Shown here in pieces: positions 58,453-64,000 of a stretch of DNA of 64,000 nucleotides (position 1 is its first letter; each line of letters begins with the position of its first letter). This stretch comes from Acanthacorydalis orientalis (taxonomy: Eukaryota > Arthropoda > Insecta > Megaloptera > Corydalidae). Location of the stretch: NCBI GenBank assembly GCA_034766995.1, contig CM068315.1, positions 20,917,844 to 20,981,843 of the forward strand, in the 5' to 3' direction. The notes beneath the pieces were generated by a model that saw only the letters and a list, made by a program, of their open reading frames with translations, did no database searches and was not told the origin of the DNA. A program made the position numbers and the translations under genes.

Positions 58453-58596
58453 ATTTAGCATCAAACAAATAAATTTGAAATTGACTATTCAATGCGAATT
58501 AAAAATTAAATTCTAATCAAAAATTGAACAAATATATGAACATATTCCGCCACAAAGTTGTCTGATTAAAAAAATCCAATTTTGAAAGAAAGTATA

Positions 58597-58688
58597 AAGT
58601 CGTAGGTTTCTTATTGGTGTTTTAGGGTGCTTCGACAGCTATGGTCATAAGCGCCCGAAAATATAGTGTTATGTCGTCAGATTACCAG
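58597..58688. mobile_element. Small insertion in duplication copy 2
   Basis: About 90 bp absent from copy 1. It contains GGGTGCTTCGACAGCTATGG near 58625, also seen in a slightly different form at 13096-13115, so it is a short dispersed element or motif. No terminal repeats seen. Confidence 0.6.
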
Positions 58689-58935
58689 TTGATAAGGCGA
58701 AAACAGTGAAATATGAGTAAAAGAATTGAAATTAAATAAAAAATGTGTAGTATTAAAAATCAGGTACCAAATGTAATTGTCAACCAAATAAACACGTATT
58801 AAATAAACTTTAATTAATTTTTCGTTGCATAAATTCTTTTTGTTTTCAGTATCTAACAGCCGTAAGAACGATATCAAATACCTTAGTACGCAATAGTAAC
58901 GAGTCTAAAAGTTTGTTGCGCTCCTATAAATAATC

Positions 58936-59290
58936 CTCCCATATAAATATTGTGCCGATATTATTATCTGTTCTCGTTCCGTCCACTTAACACGACTCAC
59001 TACCCCCACAACCTATCGTTTTCATATAGATTTTTGACCTGTACCTTGTCATCTAGAGAGTATTTATTTATGTTAATATTTTAATGCAGAACACGTATTT
59101 TATGAGAACAATTATTATGATAAATGTCTAAAAGTAATTTATTTCCTCAAAAATAAAACATCACTCAGAATGCACCAATCTGTTCTGTCGTATCAAAACA
59201 CGAAATCACGACAGTCAATGGTTATGGATGGATGGCTAATAACAAAAATGATTAATTATTGAAGCCTCACATTCACAGACTGATATTAAA
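58936..59290 (+). repeat. R repeat, copy f (partial)
   Basis: GTTCCGTCCACTTAACACGA, ACCTGTACCTTGTCATCT, GCAGAACACGTATTTTATGA and CACTCAGAATGCACCAATCT are family landmarks. It ends early and passes into sequence resembling 56330-56560. Confidence 0.82.
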
Positions 59291-59522
59291 TATTTTATAT
59301 ATTCAATATTTTTTAAAAATAAATAATTTATATAGATAACTCTCTTATTTGTGATTTGTAAAAAGCACCATACAATAATATAGTTGCAAAAAAAATTAAA
59401 TAATTTAAAATATATTGACATTTATTCAAAAATGTTTAATTGAAACACAATTTTACAATAATATTATAGAAATGAATTTCATATTTTATTTCGAATTAAT
59501 TATTTTAGAATTATTATAAAAT
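59291..59522 (+). repeat. Copy of the P-element-flanking segment 56330-56577
   Basis: Matches the region between the P-like coding end and R copy e: TTTAAAAATAAATAA, GTAGTTGCAAAAAA and TTATTCAAAAATGT occur in the same order and spacing. It is a third fragment of the element's 3' region. Confidence 0.7.
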
Positions 59523-59542
59523 TGTGTTAAAATTAAACATAT

Positions 59543-59592
<50 letters not shown>

Positions 59593-59880
59593 ATATACTA
59601 GGTACTAATATTTAAATCTCCAGCATAAATATTGCGCAGACATTATCATCTGTTCCCGTTCAACGCATTTAACACGTCGCACACCCTTGCCGGCCAATCG
59701 TTTTATAGAATAGATTTTTAACTTGTAGCTTGATCATCCTAGAAGGTATTTTATCACTGTTATTTTAATGCAGAACATGTATTTATGAACATCAAATATT
59801 GTGTAATAAATGTATGGATTTGTATTAATTACTTACTCTGATGAAAGTGTCTAAAATAATTCTCTATTTTAGGTAAAGTA
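59523..59880 (+). repeat. R repeat, copy g (5' half)
   Basis: Starts GTTAAAATTAAACATATTTG, is interrupted by a (TA)n at 59546-59588, then continues ACTAGGTACTAATATTTAAA, TGTTCCCGTTCAACGCATTT and GCAGAACATG to about 59880, stopping before the CACTCAGAATGC core. Confidence 0.82.
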
Positions 59881-60022
59881 GTTATTATATATTAGATTGT
59901 TATAAGCAAATTCATTGGTATATTTAAAAGTCCTCTTAGAGAAGAAATGTAAATGTAATTAAATGAGAGTTCAAAATGGATATCTGATTAGATAGCGGTA
60001 ATGTAAATGTCGCTATAAAGGA

Positions 60023-60025
<3 letters not shown>

Positions 60026-60087
<62 letters not shown>

Positions 60088-60102
60088 GTATATATATTTA
60101 TG

Positions 60103-60143
<41 letters not shown>

Positions 60144-60145
60144 AA
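60026..60145. repeat. (TA)n microsatellite
   Basis: About 120 bp of TA repeats with TTTA and TG steps. Confidence 0.97.
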
Positions 60146-60825
60146 TTTTGTTCTGTCAATTGTATTACTAAATTTTTTATTAATATTTTCTAATTTTTTT
60201 TTAATTTGTATGTGTTTTAAAAATTATTATATACAAATTAAGTTAACTGAAATAATAAAATAATAAAGAAAATAATTTTACATGTACAATACCGTAGGAA
60301 CTTTATCAATAATTAAATTTCATTAATTCTGAATAATGTTATGGTATAATTATTTAAATATAAAAAGAAACATATTCGCAAGTTTAGACAATATTCAACA
60401 ATCGGGTAAGAAATGAATAAGTAGTCAAATAAAAACAAAATTTAAACAAGTAGGTGTAGCGAATATAAAAAATAAGAATGCATGTTTTCCTAGAAGAAAA
60501 GCCTATATTTTAATAATCTTGCGTTTATAAATATAAAATACTGTTTTTAAAATTATAAATTATGTGAGAACGGAATCATACATAGTTTTCCAGTCGAATG
60601 TTTACCAACTACATTGAATCAAATAATAAATTGGTTGCTAAATATATTGTATATCAGAACACATGTTGAGATATATGTATATAAAAATTTTTCAATTATA
60701 TCAAAAATTTTAAATATTTTTAAGTTATATATTCAATATAAAGATACAATTCACCAATAATTCATTTCAAATGATAGATAATTTATATGTATTGATTGTG
60801 CTCGATCATTTTTTTTTATATATAA
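60146..60825. other. AT-rich stretch without a gene
   Basis: Nothing recognised. Confidence 0.4.
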
Positions 60826-60827
60826 TA

Positions 60828-62121
60828 CGAGTATGGTCTCAGAAGTACCCGACCCAACAAAGAAAACACAAAAATTTTGGAAAAAAATATATTTATTTTT
60901 CAACATAATCTCCTTTCAGCTCTATACACTTTTCCCAGCGATGTTCAATAAGTTCGATACCCTTTTTATAATAAGAACTGTCTTGCTCCTCAAAATACCC
61001 ATTAACTGCCGACATCACTTCTTCATCGTTGGGAAATCTTTGACCACTGAGCCATTTTTTCAAGTTTGGGAACAGAAAATAATCCGAGGGGGCTAAATCT
61101 GGCGAATAGGGTGCATGAGGTAGCAATTCAAACTTTAATTCATTAATTTTGGCCATTGCAATAACGAATTTGTGAGCTGGTGCATTGTCTTGATGAAACA
61201 ACACTTTCTTCTTAGCCAAATGCGGCCGTTTTTGCTTGATTTCTTCGCTCAAACGTTGCAATAAGTTCGCATAATACTCGCCGTTGATAGATTTTCCTTT
61301 TTCAAGATAGTCAATGAAAATTATCCCATGCGCATCCCAAAAAACTGACGCCATGACCTTGCCTGCAGATGAAACGGTCTTCGCCTTCTTTGGAGCCGGT
61401 TCTCCCTTTTCAGTCCATTGTTTTGATTGTTCTTTTGTCTCGGGTGTGAAATGATGGACCCATGTTTCATCCATGGTTATGAAACGGCGAAAAAATTCTG
61501 CTTTGTTGCTGTGAAACTTCGCTAAACACTCAATTGAAACATCTTCACGACACTGTTTTTGCTCGAGTGTGAGCAAACGCGGCACCCATCATGCACACAG
61601 CTTTCTCATGTTCAAATTTTTAGATAATATGCGAACTACCGCACTTTTTTAAATGCCTACTATGTCTGCTAGCTTGCGCACTTTCAGTCGACGATCATCC
61701 AGTACCGCTTTGTGGATTTTCTTCACCATTTCTGGAGTCGTCACCTCATTTGGTCGACCACTGCGATGCTCGTCTTGGCAGCTCGTACGGCCTCGTTTAA
61801 ACTCTGCTACCCAATATTTCACTGTTGTAAACGAAGGAGCAGACTCAATCAGATTAGAATCCAGTTCAGCTTTTATATTGGTTGGGCTGAGGCCTTTCAA
61901 ATAAAAGTATTGTATCACGTAACGATGACCAATTTTCTCCATTTTCACAAATTCACTGAAAACGTTCACTATTGATGGCTGCCAAACAAATACTAAACAA
62001 CGTGGAGTCCTCAAACTTAAAACATATGCTTTATAGATTGTGTACTTTCTAATACAGTGATATTTTTCAAACAACTACCGCCATCTCTAGGTCAGAACGG
62101 GTACTTCTGGGACCACCCTCG
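60828..62121 (-). mobile_element. mariner family 5, full length (1294 bp), recent-looking
   Basis: The inverted ends CGAGTATGGTCTCAGAAGTA and, inward from the right, CGAGGGTGGTCCCAGAAGTA are about 28 bp, flanked by TA on both sides, giving exact borders. The interior is almost entirely the transposase on the minus strand. It is visibly less AT-rich than its surroundings and far less degraded than the other mariners, which suggests the youngest arrival. Confidence 0.94.
60893..61942 (-). pseudogene. Mariner transposase, full length but for two stop codons
   Basis: The start M-E-K-I-G-H-R-Y at 61942 fits mariner N-termini; upstream in-frame codons belong to the terminal region. Residues about 5-100 hold two helix-turn-helix motifs (T-T-V-K-Y-W-V-A-E-F-K-R-G; R-R-L-K-V-R-K-L-A-D-I-V-G-I). 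Then come the linker W-V-P-R-L-L, D1 in T-M-D-E-T-W-V-H-H-F, D2 in H-Q-D-N-A-P-A-H and D3 in A-P-S-D-Y-F. Thirty-four residues separate D2 and D3, the D,D34D spacing of true mariners. The C-terminus L-K-G-D-Y-V-E-K is complete. A TAA at 61649-61651 and a TGA near 61589, both in the same frame, are the only breaks; no frameshift. Length is about 349 codons, normal for the family (about 345). Confidence 0.93.
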
Positions 62122-62685
62122 TATGTTTCATTTCTTCCTACTTATATCTAATCTCACTATTTATGATAAAAAATAAATTATATTCTAATAATTTGAATAA
62201 TTGTAAGGATGTTGATTGAGAGATTTATTTATATTCGTTTACTATCTCCATCTTATACCAATAAATTAGCATTATATATAAATAGACTCTGTTTTATAAC
62301 GCAAAAACTATTAAAATGCCTAGCAATATCCTATAATGATTATAAATGTTTTAGAACGTTTCAAACATGTCAGATTATTTTATTATTGTTTTTTGTCGAA
62401 ATTTTTTTAAAAAAATACCGATAACAAATGAAAAATTATAAGCTTTCATTCATCATATTACAGTATGAATGTTTAAATTGTTATATAGATATGTCAAAAA
62501 ATGTATATTTTTATATTTAGTTCCATACTTTTAGAAGTATTTTTATATACAAATAAAAACATTTACATTACAGTGCTTTAATATGCTGAACTTTGACATA
62601 TTCGACATGTATTGATTTCTAGACTCAACTTTGCTGTTTCAATCACCGAACCTGTTTCCTAAAATCAGTATCAAATATGAATAAC
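62122..62685. other. AT-rich stretch without a gene
   Basis: Nothing recognised; the 71-codon ORF at 62209 has no domain. Confidence 0.4.
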
Positions 62686-62689
62686 ATCT

Positions 62690-63135
62690 CCGCAGATATG
62701 CGGAGTGAAAGAACGTGCCGATTACACAGGGGTTGCTGAGGTGACTGCTGCTGCTGCTCCGACTATGACACAACCTTTAATTTCCTCCATCGGGTGATCA
62801 TCATACCCTGACATCCCGACACGGCAACCGTCGCTTTTACACGGAACCTAAGTTTAATTGCAGAGCAGCAGTAATAGCTATCGTCGAACCAGCGTCATGT
62901 AATTTGTCCCGTGCTCGATACTCGATACAGTTGCTCGTTCGCATGTGTAACGGACTCGATACTGTTCATGTGAATCCAATATCCTCGTTGTGTGCGTGAG
63001 TTTGTATATTTACCCAACTAACTACTAGTAGAGGGAGAAGACATGCAGGACGACAGGAAGGCAAGCGAGCGGGCAGGTTCACTCGGACCGACTCGTTTGC
63101 TTAACGATCAACCGATCTGATTATGCTCGGTTAAT
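62690..63135. other. Unique, less AT-rich island, candidate regulatory DNA
   Basis: Non-repetitive with balanced composition: a CTCCGCAGATATGCGGAG palindrome at 62688-62705, a short (CTG)n run near 62746, CGATACTCGATAC repeats near 62915 and GGTTAATTACCGAT near 63130. No long ORF. Similar in character to the other candidate regulatory islands. Confidence 0.35.
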
Positions 63136-64000
63136 TACCGATGTTGTGATATTTCTAGAGTAGCAGCAATTTGGCGAAGTTTATTGTACATTACAGTTGG
63201 ATTGATTTGTATAAGTAAGAACTTCATTTGCACCATCGAAATTTTGTAGAGAATGTACTAAATCCATCAATTAATCACACAGTCGATAAAATACATGAAA
63301 ATCGAATATTTCTTTTCAATATTGTACATTGAAATATAATATTAATAGTAACAATAATTTAGATATTTCATCCATTCTACCAAGAATTCAATACGTTTAT
63401 TTTCTTATTTATTAACACAAATAGAGTTTAATATACTCAATAACGTTATATATACTCGCACACTTTAGTGATTAGAAAGTACCAAATATCTCTTGTTATA
63501 ATAGTAATTATTTTAGTGGTTCAATGTTTCAAAATTTTGTCCTAAAAACTATTAGTAAAATTGAACACAGTCTTTCATATCAATACAATAAAATACTACA
63601 TTTACTACCTTTTTATATAAATTTCATTCGTATTATATACGTATTATAACAGTAAACTAACGTTTCATAGTTCTAGAATAAATCATATAAATCTATACAT
63701 ATAATAATTATTATAAATAAATATAACTATTATTAAAGGCAAATCATACTACACTTATGTGAATAATACACATAGTCAAATAAATTATATGCCAAATGAA
63801 CTAAATCATAGACAAAACGTAGGTAAATAAATGACTAGTCATTTTTATATTACAATTTGTAACTCAATATTTCCACAATTTTATTAAAAAGATAATAGTT
63901 ATTTCAGTTCAAATTTCAGTAGTAAACCTCAACGATACCTGTATTTTAATCAAATTTCATTTCAGAAAACTTGTCAAAAAACAAAATTATTTCAATAAAA
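63136..64000. other. AT-rich stretch without a gene
   Basis: Nothing recognised to the end of the window. Confidence 0.4.

Larger units (their letters stand above)
56740..58935 (+). repeat. 2.2-kb dispersed duplication, copy 2
   Basis: Collinear with 35797-38060. Differences include loss of the (TA)n tract, many small indels, and about 90 bp of extra sequence at 58597-58688. Blocks such as ATTTTCATTTAAAGGA-TGA and ATTCTTTTCTTCCA match almost exactly. Confidence 0.88.

Noticed and set aside
61653..61975. Plus-strand ORFs over the 60.8-62.1 kb mariner
   Set aside because: Antisense shadows of the transposase helix-turn-helix region.

Overview
This is an AT-rich (estimated by eye, not computed) eukaryotic window, most likely from an insect or another arthropod. 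The evidence is several mariner families, a TTAA-flanked piggyBac relic, a P-element-like transposase with a THAP domain and a short GT-AG intron, Helitron/Helentron pieces that include an endonuclease domain, RTE-like and Jockey-like LINE tails, and many long (TA)n tracts. No bacterial feature is present: no operons, rRNA or CRISPR. I found no intact host protein-coding gene. The window reads as an intergenic or intronic gene desert filled with decayed mobile elements, broken by a few less AT-rich, non-repetitive islands that could be regulatory.

Layout. 0-5.3 kb: a LINE tail, an internally deleted mariner (family 2), a diverged tandem pair of about 0.6-0.75 kb units carrying a GC-rich 337-bp insert with a 13-bp target duplication, and an RTE-like reverse-transcriptase fragment. 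5.3-13.9 kb: mostly featureless AT-rich DNA with long (TA)n tracts, a decayed mariner (family 4) and two mariner family 1 fragments. 13.9-17.4 kb: mariner (family 3) and a piggyBac pseudogene. 19.2-23.3 kb: a mariner holding a foldback element that itself holds a probable tRNA-derived SINE, then a second decayed mariner. 26.5-31.4 kb: two internally deleted family 1 mariners and an almost full-length family 2 mariner. 32.9-34.1 kb: a family 3 mariner between two (TA)n tracts.

34.7-59.9 kb is a locally repetitive block. It holds an internally deleted P-like element (34.7-35.1 kb) interrupted by a LINE-tail dimer, a 2.2-kb duplication (35.8-38.06 and 56.7-58.9 kb), and about seven copies of one dispersed repeat (called R here). 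Within it lie a mariner carrying a nested TIR element (39.0-40.0 kb), a hAT-type MITE with a perfect 8-bp target duplication (40.6-41.1 kb), another family 1 mariner, a Jockey-like LINE tail, a truncated mariner, an RTE-like tail, a foldback element and a Helitron helicase end. The P-like transposon at 52.2-56.4 kb is interrupted by an internally deleted Helentron. The most recent-looking coding element is the mariner at 60.8-62.1 kb, full length except for two in-frame stop codons.

None of the transposases looks functional. The recurring themes are nested insertion, internally deleted non-autonomous derivatives, and a strong association between (TA)n tracts and transposon ends. Superfamily calls come from motifs I could read by eye; subfamily names and repeat ages need database alignment.
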